NCBI GenBank assembly: GCA_937901165.1
Contig: CALCGS010000042.1
Coordinates: forward strand, 1-5,793
DNA from: an uncultured Alphaproteobacteria bacterium
Lineage (GTDB): Bacteria; Pseudomonadota; Alphaproteobacteria; Rs-D84
Direction: 5' to 3'
Length of the DNA stretch: 5,793 nucleotides
The translations under genes were made by a program, and so were the position numbers. Below the pieces are notes generated by a model that had not been told where the DNA came from, did not search any database, and worked only from the letters and a program-made list of their open reading frames with translations. Of the stretch, positions 1 to 5,066 are shown one piece after another (the first letter of the stretch is position 1; each line of letters begins with the position of its first letter).

Positions 1-725
1 GGCTTATCATCAGGCAGAGCACTGGGGGTATAATCCAATTCCTCAAACATTTTTTCCTGTCCTTCACCCACCGCCAAACCACCCACGGCATAACCATCAA
101 ATCCAATTTTTACTAAATCAGTTGCAGATTTGTGACGCAAATCTGGATAATTTGCACCCTGAACAATTCCAAATATACCGTATCCCGGCCTGTCTATGAA
201 TGCCTGTTTACTGCGTAATGCCCAACGCGTTACCATGTCAACATTTTTTTCCGCACGTGCACGCGTTGTTGGTAATTTTAAGCATTCATCCAATACCATT
301 GTTATATTAGAATCCAGTTGATGTTGAATATGTACGGAATCTTCGGGACGCAAAAAGTGTTTTATTCCACCGTCTATGTGTGATGTAAATTGAACGCCTT
401 CTTCATTCATTTTTACCAAATTAGATAAAGACATTACTTGGAAACCACCACTATCCGTTAAAATCGGTCCATGCCATCCACTAAAATTATGTAGCCCACC
501 CATTTCTGCAACCAAATCACCGCCAGGACGCATCATCAAATGATATGTGTTGCCCAATATAACCTGGGTTCCTGTGGCACGAACCATATCCATTGTTAAA
601 CCCTTGACCGTTCCTGCCGTTCCAACAGCCATAAATGCAGGTGTTTCAAATGTACCATGTGCAGTTTCTATACGTCCACGACGTGCAGAACCATCTGTTT
701 TTATTAAATCAAATTTTAACGACAT
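1..725 (-). CDS. tgt: Queuine/preQ1 tRNA-guanine transglycosylase, N-terminal 241 residues (cut by left edge)
   Basis: Tgt swaps the guanine at the wobble position (34) of GUN-anticodon tRNAs for preQ1, the base-exchange step of bacterial queuosine synthesis, in the cytoplasm. The start at 725 gives MSLKFDLIKTDG; an AAAAGGA ribosome binding site (735-741) lies 9 nt upstream, inside the end of queA. Visible family blocks are TPAFMAVGTAGTVKG (28-42), GNTYHLMMRPG (58-68), DSGGFQV (91-97; D91 matches the catalytic-pocket Asp), HIDGG (116-120), LDEC (145-148), FGIVQG (185-190) and GYAVGGLAVGE (211-221). The family is about 370-380 residues, so the nucleophile Asp and the Cys/His zinc site are beyond the left edge. 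The start lies 2 nt after the queA stop, so translational coupling is likely. Ile codons favour ATA (8 of 12). Confidence 0.97.
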   Translation of the reverse strand, partial: MSLKFDLIKTDGSARRGRIETAHGTFETPAFMAVGTAGTVKGLTMDMVRATGTQVILGNTYHLMMRPGGDLVAEMGGLHNFSGWHGPILTDSGGFQVMSLSNLVKMNEEGVQFTSHIDGGIKHFLRPEDSVHIQHQLDSNITMVLDECLKLPTTRARAEKNVDMVTRWALRSKQAFIDRPGYGIFGIVQGANYPDLRHKSATDLVKIGFDGYAVGGLAVGEGQEKMFEELDYTPSALPDDK

Positions 726-727
726 TT

Positions 728-1753
728 TTACGCGTCCTTTTGTTTGAATAATAAACAACAATCACCATAAGAAAAGAACCGATATTTTTCAGATACCGCA
801 TGTGAATATGCGTTTTTCATATTATCAAGCCCAGCAAACGCAGACACCAACATAAACAATGTGCTTTTTGGCAAATGAAAATTCGTCAGCAATACATCAA
901 CCGCACCAAATTTATATCCCGGTGTTATAAATATATTTGTATTATCACAAAACGGAATAACCCTTTGGTTTAATCCAGATTCACGTGCACGATTTGCCGA
1001 ACTTTCAAGTAATCTTAATGATGTTGTTCCCACAGATATTACACGCGTTGCAGAATTTATTAAATCGGCCTGTTCCTGAGTTATACATCCCCATTCCGAG
1101 TGCATTTTATGTTCAGCCAGATTTTCTGTTTTAACCGGCATCCAAGTACCCGCCCCAACATGCAAAGTTATTTTTACAATTTTTGCACCACGTTTTTCTA
1201 TTTCTTGCATCAATTCAGGTGTAAAGTGCAATCCCGCCGTTGGTGCCGCCATAGACCCCAAAGGTTGTGCATATACAGTTTGATATCGTTCCCTATCAAA
1301 TTCAGCAGAATCACGATGCATATATGGTGGTATTGGCATTTTCCCAACCTTGTCCAATACTTCAAAAACATTTTCACAGTTAAATTGCAACAACAAACCA
1401 CTATCAGTATCAATATCAACAACACTGACAGTTGTGCCATCAACCATAGTTAAAACATCACCAATCTTTAATTTATTAAACTTTTTGCAAAGTCCCCACC
1501 ATTTTTTATCGTCAAATGCAGTATGCAAAGTTATTTCATACCCAGATGCAACAAATCGACCAGGTATCACACGCGAATTATTAAAAACGACAACATCGCC
1601 AGGCTGTAAAAAATCAAGAAAATTTTTGATGTGTTTATCAGCCAAATCTTTACCGTTTACAACCAACATACGCGATGCATCGCGTTGTGCCAATGGTTCA
1701 GACGCAATCAATTCAGTAGGCAATTCAAAATCAAAATCAGATGTATGTAGCAT
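728..1753 (-). CDS. queA: S-adenosylmethionine:tRNA ribosyltransferase-isomerase QueA
   Basis: QueA transfers and isomerises the ribosyl group of S-adenosylmethionine onto preQ1 in tRNA, giving epoxyqueuosine; it acts directly after Tgt. The protein is complete at 341 residues, against about 340-356 for the family. Family blocks appear in order: RDASRM (24-29), PGDVVVFNNSRVIPGR (51-66), MPIPPY (139-144), ERYQTVYA (155-162), AAPTAGLHF (169-177), LHVGAGTW (197-204), HSEW (218-221), VGTTSLRLLES (241-251), TNIFITPGYKF (272-282), NFHLPKSTLFML (291-302) and RFFSYGD (325-331). It starts 12 nt after the era stop and ends 2 nt before tgt, so the three are probably co-transcribed. No strong ribosome binding site is seen, but the ATG at 1753 opens directly into the conserved N-terminus, so the start is well supported. 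Confidence 0.98.
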   Translation of the reverse strand: MLHTSDFDFELPTELIASEPLAQRDASRMLVVNGKDLADKHIKNFLDFLQPGDVVVFNNSRVIPGRFVASGYEITLHTAFDDKKWWGLCKKFNKLKIGDVLTMVDGTTVSVVDIDTDSGLLLQFNCENVFEVLDKVGKMPIPPYMHRDSAEFDRERYQTVYAQPLGSMAAPTAGLHFTPELMQEIEKRGAKIVKITLHVGAGTWMPVKTENLAEHKMHSEWGCITQEQADLINSATRVISVGTTSLRLLESSANRARESGLNQRVIPFCDNTNIFITPGYKFGAVDVLLTNFHLPKSTLFMLVSAFAGLDNMKNAYSHAVSEKYRFFSYGDCCLLFKQKDA

Positions 1754-1765
1754 TGTTTATTTTAC

Positions 1766-2689
1766 TTACTTAAATTCCAGACCTTGTTCAGTGTAATTTT
1801 CAGCCGTATTTTCCCAATTTGGTTCAATTCTTACAAATAAATGCAGGCGTGCGTTTACCCCCCATTGGTCCTGGATATCATGACGCGCCGCCGTTCCAAT
1901 TTGTTGCAACTGTGCCCCACCACGACCAATAACTATTTTTTTATGAGCATCGTTTTGAACGACTATTTTTTGATAAATATCCAAAACACCTTCATCATCA
2001 ACATCAACATGTTCGGTGACAACATTTATGTGATATGGTAATTCTTGATGAATATATTTGTATATCTTTTCACGTGTCAATTCAGACAAATATAAATTAT
2101 CAGGAACATCCGGTGCATCAACCGCATCAAATAAATATGGTGATTCCGGCATAACGGCCGCCAAAGAATTTAACATCCCCTGAACACCATCATTTTTTAA
2201 TGCAGATATCATAAATATTTCTTTGAAATCCGCCATTGTTGATAATTCTGCAACAAGTGGCAACAAATTTTCTTTCTTTATTGCATCAACCTTGTTTAAT
2301 GCCACAAATAAATTTTTAGAATCTTTTATTTTTTGCACCAATCCGCGGACTGTATCAGTTATTCCCTTGGATGCGTCAATTACCAACAAAATGGCATCCG
2401 CATCAGATGCCGCATCCATCGCCGCACCAACCATTGCCGTATCTAAACGACGTGCAGGCTTAAACACCCCAGGTGTATCAACAAAAACCAACTGTTTTGT
2501 ACCAACCATTTTTATTGCACGCAGGCGTGTTCTGGTCGTTTGAACCTTGTGCGAAACGATAGAAACCTTGCGCGACATAATTTGGTTTAATAAAGTTGAC
2601 TTGCCGGCATTTGTCGGACCGATTATCGCGACAAAACCAGAATAAGTCTTGTCCGAATCATTAAAAATTACGTTTTCTTGTGTTTTCAT
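1766..2689 (-). CDS. era: GTPase Era, 30S subunit assembly factor
   Basis: Era is an essential GTPase that binds the 3' end of 16S rRNA and helps mature the 30S subunit. All G motifs are intact: G1 GPTNAGKST (24-32), G2 QTTR (50-53), G3 DTPG (71-74), G4 NKVD (132-135) and G5 SAL (162-164). The C-terminal type II KH domain carries ELPYHINV (216-223), typical of Era, and the RNA-binding loop IGRGG (254-258), followed by a helix with IGTAAR. At 307 residues it is full length. It is the first gene of the era-queA-tgt run and is divergent from the dCTP deaminase gene. Many alphaproteobacteria keep era behind rnc; here rnc is absent upstream. No strong ribosome binding site precedes the ATG, and no clear -10/-35 pair was found for this direction. 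Confidence 0.98.
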   Translation of the reverse strand: MKTQENVIFNDSDKTYSGFVAIIGPTNAGKSTLLNQIMSRKVSIVSHKVQTTRTRLRAIKMVGTKQLVFVDTPGVFKPARRLDTAMVGAAMDAASDADAILLVIDASKGITDTVRGLVQKIKDSKNLFVALNKVDAIKKENLLPLVAELSTMADFKEIFMISALKNDGVQGMLNSLAAVMPESPYLFDAVDAPDVPDNLYLSELTREKIYKYIHQELPYHINVVTEHVDVDDEGVLDIYQKIVVQNDAHKKIVIGRGGAQLQQIGTAARHDIQDQWGVNARLHLFVRIEPNWENTAENYTEQGLEFK

Positions 2690-2732
2690 AATTACTAGCG
2701 TACCATACTAAAATCAAAAGTGAATCAAAAAC

Positions 2733-2760
2733 TTGCAACCCCAATATCTTTTGGTATAAT
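2733..2760 (+). promoter_or_regulatory. Sigma70-type promoter of the dCTP deaminase operon
   Basis: TTGCAA (2733-2738) and a perfect TATAAT (2755-2760) are 16 bp apart. The -10 is preceded by TGG, giving an extended -10. Transcription would begin near 2767, leaving a leader of about 25 nt that contains the AAAGGTG ribosome binding site. The rest of the 2690-2790 intergenic region is AT-rich, without a clear promoter for the divergent era gene. Confidence 0.7.
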
Positions 2761-2776
2761 CCGCAATATAATATAT

Positions 2777-2783
2777 AAAGGTG
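2777..2783 (+). promoter_or_regulatory. Ribosome binding site of the dCTP deaminase gene
   Basis: AAAGGTG lies 7 nt before the ATG at 2791 and supports that start. Confidence 0.6.
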
Positions 2784-2790
2784 TGTAAAA

Positions 2791-3486
2791 ATGCAACTGA
2801 CAGGACCGGAAATTAAAAATCGTATGATTGGCACAAATCCAGATATCGTTATATCACCATTTGATGATTCTTGTTTGGGCAGTAATAGTTATGATTTACA
2901 TTTAGGAAACACGTTATCTATTTATAAAAATACTTTGCCCAAGGGTATGAATCCTGTAATTGAATATACAAAAGGCAAACGATACAGTATGCGCGATTGG
3001 TTTAATAATCCGCACGATTATGAAAATTATTGTTTGCGTCCAGAAGAATACGATATCAGAAATCCAAAATATTTAATTGACCCTTGTGATAAAGATTCTC
3101 ATGCGGTTATCAATATAAAAATACCTGAAACAGGTGTTATTTTATCACCAAACATTGGTTATTTGGGTACAACTGTTGAATACACAGAAACAAGAAATTT
3201 ATTTCCTTATATTGATGGTAAATCCAGCATTGGACGCAATTTTATATTGAATCATCACACCGCAGGTCGTGGCGATGATGGTTTTTGCGGACATTGGACA
3301 TTGGAAATTCGCACGCTATATCCAACAATCGTATATCCATTTATGCGTATTGGTCAAATATATTACGAAGAATTTATTGGCGACAGAAAACCATATAATA
3401 CAAACAAAAATCATTATAATGGTCAAATTGAACCAACACCTGCCGCACCAATACAAATTGATAATTTTTTACAAAAAACAAGATAG
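2791..3486 (+). CDS. dcd: dCTP deaminase family protein (Dcd/DUT superfamily)
   Basis: Dcd enzymes deaminate dCTP to dUTP, which feeds dTMP synthesis; some relatives also hydrolyse dUTP to dUMP. The N-terminal GSNSYDLHLG (30-39) matches the family G-x-x-S-x-D-x-R-L-G strand. The active-site core DGKSSIGR (142-149) is followed by HTAGRGDDGFCGHWTLEI (156-173). From memory of E. coli Dcd, R149 and E172 line up with its catalytic Arg115 and Glu138, with the same spacing of 23. PFMRIGQI (183-190) is the usual 'rPGm.Igqi' strand, and HYNGQ (208-212) resembles the nucleotide-closing C-terminal motif. At 231 residues it is longer than E. coli Dcd (193), mostly from about 33 extra residues between 40 and 141. 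It is divergent from era and leads a two-gene operon. Whether it is mono- or bifunctional cannot be read from the sequence. Confidence 0.9.
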   Translation: MQLTGPEIKNRMIGTNPDIVISPFDDSCLGSNSYDLHLGNTLSIYKNTLPKGMNPVIEYTKGKRYSMRDWFNNPHDYENYCLRPEEYDIRNPKYLIDPCDKDSHAVINIKIPETGVILSPNIGYLGTTVEYTETRNLFPYIDGKSSIGRNFILNHHTAGRGDDGFCGHWTLEIRTLYPTIVYPFMRIGQIYYEEFIGDRKPYNTNKNHYNGQIEPTPAAPIQIDNFLQKTR

Positions 3487-3492
3487 TTTTAA

Positions 3493-3870
3493 GTGGTTTC
3501 AAAACAAGAATCTTTATTGCGAAAAGATTTGAAAACTATGGTAAAAATTGTGGCAGATATCCAGCCGTATGAATTTGATTACGATACACAAACGTATAAA
3601 TACAAAATTAAATTCAAAAAATTTGGTGCAAGTATCGTTGGATTGCGTATATTATCAAATCAATGCTATTTCAGGCAAATTGTAAAACGCAGTAAATATT
3701 GGTATTTTTACCCGGTGTATCAAACACAACATTTATTAAATTGGTTTATGGTTGTTCTGTGTGCAAAATATAACGCGCAAAACAATAAAAACTTGTCAAA
3801 AACACAAAAACAACAGTTAAATAATTTTATAGAAAATTCTATTCGTATGCGTTTTTTACATATAAAGTAA
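3493..3870 (+). CDS. Unrecognised small basic protein downstream of dcd
   Basis: I do not recognise this 125-residue protein. It is rich in Lys, Tyr and Phe, has no signal peptide and no convincing membrane segment, although LLNWFMVVLCA (around 81-91) is a short hydrophobic stretch. An aromatic run KYWYFYPVY sits just before it. The GTG at 3493 lies 6 nt after the dcd stop and gives the longest frame. The ATG at 3538, preceded by an A-rich GAAAAGA stretch, would give 110 residues (MVKIVADIQPYEFD) and may be the true start. Same strand, close spacing and the hairpin terminator some 50 nt downstream place it in the dcd operon. ATA-rich codon use agrees with its neighbours. A link to nucleotide metabolism is only suggested by position. 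Confidence 0.65.
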   Translation: MVSKQESLLRKDLKTMVKIVADIQPYEFDYDTQTYKYKIKFKKFGASIVGLRILSNQCYFRQIVKRSKYWYFYPVYQTQHLLNWFMVVLCAKYNAQNNKNLSKTQKQQLNNFIENSIRMRFLHIK

Positions 3871-3913
3871 ATTTTGGTTTGGTATGAACAATCGTAATAA
3901 TTTGGTTATTCTA

Positions 3914-3943
3914 TAAAAAACATACCATTCGGTATGTCTTTTT
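3914..3943. terminator. Bidirectional rho-independent terminator after the dcd operon
   Basis: A 7-bp stem ACATACC/GGTATGT (3920-3926 and 3931-3937) encloses the loop ATTC. It is followed on the plus strand by TCTTTTT and preceded by six A's, so it can also stop minus-strand transcripts arriving from the tRNA side. It lies about 50 nt after the last plus-strand gene. Confidence 0.8.
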
Positions 3944-3952
3944 CATTGATAG

Positions 3953-3968
3953 TGGAGACACAGGGATT
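3953..3968 (-). repeat. 16-bp direct repeat of the tRNA-Lys 3' end (left copy)
   Basis: TGGAGACACAGGGATT is identical to 4143-4158, which is the discriminator base, the 3' acceptor strand and half of the T arm of tRNA-Lys. The match ends inside the T loop, where the tRNA goes on CGAACCC and this copy goes on GTAAATT. Copies are 190 bp apart in the same orientation. Confidence 0.85.
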
Positions 3969-4064
3969 GTAAATTCCCACTCGACTTTGTTTCGTGGGCC
4001 CCTTTCAACCCGTAAGATTCAAACTTCGCTTTGCTTGTTTTCATCAACTATCGTTCCGAACCTG

Positions 4065-4077
4065 GCAACTATGTTGC
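4065..4077. repeat. Short perfect hairpin GCAAC-TAT-GTTGC
   Basis: A 5-bp inverted repeat with a 3-nt loop inside the non-coding block. There is no T-tract, so it is not a terminator; it may be a stem of a structured RNA. Confidence 0.5.
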
Positions 4078-4103
4078 AAGTGTTTGTATCGCACTATGTC
4101 CAC

Positions 4104-4139
4104 AAAAAAAACACCCCGCATAAAGCGGGGGTATTTTTT
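4104..4139 (-). terminator. Rho-independent terminator of tRNA-Lys
   Basis: On the minus strand, CCCCGC-TTTAT-GCGGGG (4114-4130) is followed by TG and eight T's (4111-4104). The hairpin starts about 10 nt after the encoded CCA. The plus strand reads the same hairpin followed by GTA and seven T's, so it could also end a plus-strand transcript of the block at 3950-4103. Confidence 0.88.
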
Positions 4140-4215
4140 TGGTGGAGACACAGGGATTCGAACCCTGGACCCAATGATTAAAAGTCATTTGCTCTACCAG
4201 CTGAGCTATGTCTCC
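4140..4215 (-). tRNA. tRNA-Lys (anticodon UUU), CCA encoded
   Basis: The 76 nt fold into a standard cloverleaf: acceptor GGAGACA/TGTCTCC, D stem GCTC/GAGC with loop AGCTGGTA, anticodon stem AATGA/TCATT with loop CTTTTAA (anticodon TTT), a 5-nt variable loop GGGTC, and T stem CAGGG/CCCTG with loop TTCGAAT. The discriminator is A and the CCA is in the DNA. All stems pair perfectly, so the gene should be functional. A terminator follows directly. Reading the plus strand in protein frames gives the well-known spurious tRNA translation GIRTLDP, which is not a gene. Confidence 0.97.
4143..4158 (-). repeat. 16-bp direct repeat, copy within tRNA-Lys
   Basis: This is the 3' acceptor strand plus half the T arm of the tRNA, identical to 3953-3968. 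The 3' half of tRNA genes is the usual attachment site of tyrosine integrases, which is why the copy matters; no integrase gene is in the window. Confidence 0.85.
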
Positions 4216-4216
4216 A

Positions 4217-4261
4217 GAACTTTGCAAAAAACAAACTTTTCGTTCATCTTTTTTTGCGTTC
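4217..4261. repeat. Imperfect inverted repeat just upstream of tRNA-Lys
   Basis: GAAC...GCAAAAAA (4217-4231) pairs with TTTTTTGC-GTTC (4250-4261) around an 18-nt loop, with one side carrying an extra TTT. It starts 2 nt before the tRNA 5' end, in the presumed leader. It may be a leader hairpin or a terminator-like barrier for transcription from the gene at 4306-4671. The A/T runs make a chance origin quite possible. Confidence 0.35.
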
Positions 4262-4265
4262 AGGG

Positions 4266-4296
4266 ATAATTTTGACATATTTTTTTGAAAATGCAA
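4266..4296 (-). promoter_or_regulatory. Possible tRNA-Lys promoter
   Basis: On the minus strand TTGCAT (4296-4291) is followed by AAATTAT-like sequence near 4266-4271, with spacing of 16-19 bp depending on the hexamer chosen. The place is right, about 50 bp before the tRNA, but the hexamers are weak and the region is generally AT-rich. Confidence 0.25.
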
Positions 4297-4305
4297 GAAA
4301 TTTTA

Positions 4306-4671
4306 TTATTTTTTTTCAGTTTTATCCAATAATAGTCTGAAAACATTATGTAAACGCAAACGATTTGTACCAACAGTTGCGAACCATTCTCCCATTAAAT
4401 CCATAATATCTTCGGTGTAATGTGCCAATTCTTGCTTGTTTTTACGCAATTTATATTCCCCCAATAAATCTGATAAATCACGCAACACAAACGACAAAAT
4501 TTGAATTTGTTGTGGGTTCAAGACTTTTATTTTATCCGAACGATATACCAAAGATTCCAATTCTTCTTGATAAGATTTTAGATTATAGGCAATTTCATCT
4601 GTATATTTTAATGTTCTGGATTTTATTTGAAAATTCTTGAACAGCAAATCGTCTATGTCTTGCCACGACAT
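4306..4671 (-). CDS. Unrecognised 121-residue helical protein
   Basis: I do not recognise a family. The protein (start MSWQDIDDLLFKNFQ) looks almost wholly alpha-helical, is charged, has no signal peptide or membrane segment, and ends in KTEKK. Heptad-like spacing of Leu and Ile around residues 60-75 would allow a short coiled coil. The ATG at 4671 was chosen because it follows an upstream stop as TAA-A-ATG. The in-frame ATG at 4722 would add 17 residues that overlap the galE reading frame and look unrelated. Three of the six Ile codons checked are ATA, like the genes to the left and unlike galE and gatB, so it belongs to the left genome. No terminator hairpin follows; tRNA-Lys is 90 nt downstream on the same strand. 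Confidence 0.65.
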   Translation of the reverse strand: MSWQDIDDLLFKNFQIKSRTLKYTDEIAYNLKSYQEELESLVYRSDKIKVLNPQQIQILSFVLRDLSDLLGEYKLRKNKQELAHYTEDIMDLMGEWFATVGTNRLRLHNVFRLLLDKTEKK

Positions 4672-4672
4672 T

Positions 4673-5065
4673 TTACATCTGATACATAATGCCAGCCGAA
4701 ATTGAAGTAATATTTTTAACATTATATTTCTTCATGACTTTAATTAAAGTCTTACTTGAGCCGATATTATTATCATAATATAAGGCTGGTTTTTGAACGG
4801 ATTCACCTACTGATTTTAATCCAGCGAAATGAATAACTGCATCAAATGATTCATTCTTAAAGCATTCATCTAACTTTGCTTCATCGCGAACATCAATTTG
4901 ATAAAATTTTGGTTTAACGTTTGTAATCGTTTGAATGCGATTTAAAACTTCTGCATTTGAATTAACTAAATTATCAACGATGACTGCTTCATGCCCCTCT
5001 TTAATTAATTCAATCATGGTATGTGAACCAATATACCCCATTCCACCTGTAACACAAATCTTCAT
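4673..5065 (-). CDS. galE: UDP-glucose 4-epimerase GalE, N-terminal third, broken
   Basis: GalE interconverts UDP-glucose and UDP-galactose with bound NAD, for galactose use and surface glycans. Only the N-terminal part of the Rossmann domain is here: the NAD loop TGGMGYIGSH (6-15), DN at 31-32 for the adenosine ribose, DVR (58-60), HFAGLKSVGES (79-89) and YYDNN (96-100). Family similarity stops after NVKNI (115-119). The usual serine-rich strand with catalytic Ser, and the later YxxxK, are missing; instead SISAGIMYQM and a stop follow. The family is about 330 residues, so this 130-residue product cannot be an epimerase. A strong GGAGG 7 nt before the ATG and the 1-nt gap to gatB support the start. 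No Ile codon before the break is ATA. The break coincides with a probable assembly or recombination junction. Confidence 0.9.
   Translation of the reverse strand: MKICVTGGMGYIGSHTMIELIKEGHEAVIVDNLVNSNAEVLNRIQTITNVKPKFYQIDVRDEAKLDECFKNESFDAVIHFAGLKSVGESVQKPALYYDNNIGSSKTLIKVMKKYNVKNITSISAGIMYQM
4688..4711. other. Probable junction between two genomes
   Basis: GalE similarity ends at its codon 119 (4709-4711). Codon bias, ribosome binding site style and protein flavour differ on the two sides. The exact breakpoint cannot be fixed, because short AT-rich sequence such as the AATATT stretch could be shared by both sides. Confidence 0.65.
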
Positions 5066-5066
5066 A

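Larger units (their letters stand above)
3950..4103. other. Non-coding block between two terminators; degenerate tRNA or small RNA candidate
   Basis: No credible gene lies here. The block is less AT-rich than its surroundings. Its left end is a 16-bp exact copy of the tRNA-Lys 3' end. Its right end, read on the minus strand, is GTGGACATAGTGC, which matches 9 of 13 bases of the tRNA 5' end (GGAGACATAGCTC). The two ends are nearly complementary: GTGGAGACA at 3952-3960 against TGTCCAC at 4097-4103. Inside are a hairpin GCAAC-TAT-GTTGC (4065-4077) and a CCCAC/GTGGG pair (3977-3999). It could be a degenerated tRNA copy interrupted by about 80 bp, a remnant of an element that used the tRNA as target, or a structured RNA. 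The sequence alone does not choose between these. Confidence 0.35.

Noticed and set aside
1350..1796. Plus-strand 148-codon frame
   Set aside because: Antisense shadow of queA, which is fully supported by family motifs; the same holds for the other plus-strand frames at 547-747, 1100-1453, 1841-2041 and 2223-2543.
3269..3532. Plus-strand 87-codon frame overlapping the end of dcd
   Set aside because: Out-of-frame shadow of dcd and its downstream gene, without a start signal or family features.
3943..4044. Minus-strand 33-codon frame starting MKTSKAKFESYG within the non-coding block
   Set aside because: Very short, weak ribosome binding site, and its end runs through the tRNA-derived repeat; no independent support.
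3950..4103. tmRNA (ssrA)
   Set aside because: The tRNA-like 3' end lacks the GGTTCGAATCC T arm and no tag peptide reading frame with a terminal Ala-Ala was found.
3987..4269. Overlapping plus-strand reading frames of 64 and 91 codons across the tRNA region
   Set aside because: They translate the antisense of tRNA-Lys (RDSNPGP and GIRTLDP are known spurious products) and the terminator; no ribosome binding site or family.
4069..4296. Minus-strand 75-codon frame
   Set aside because: It is a read-through of the tRNA-Lys gene itself (DIAQLVEQMTFNHW is the usual sense-strand tRNA artefact).
4672..4722. Longer start (ATG 4722) for the 121-residue protein
   Set aside because: The 17 added residues overlap galE sequence across the presumed junction and do not look like part of the protein; TAA-A-ATG at 4669-4675 gives a better start.
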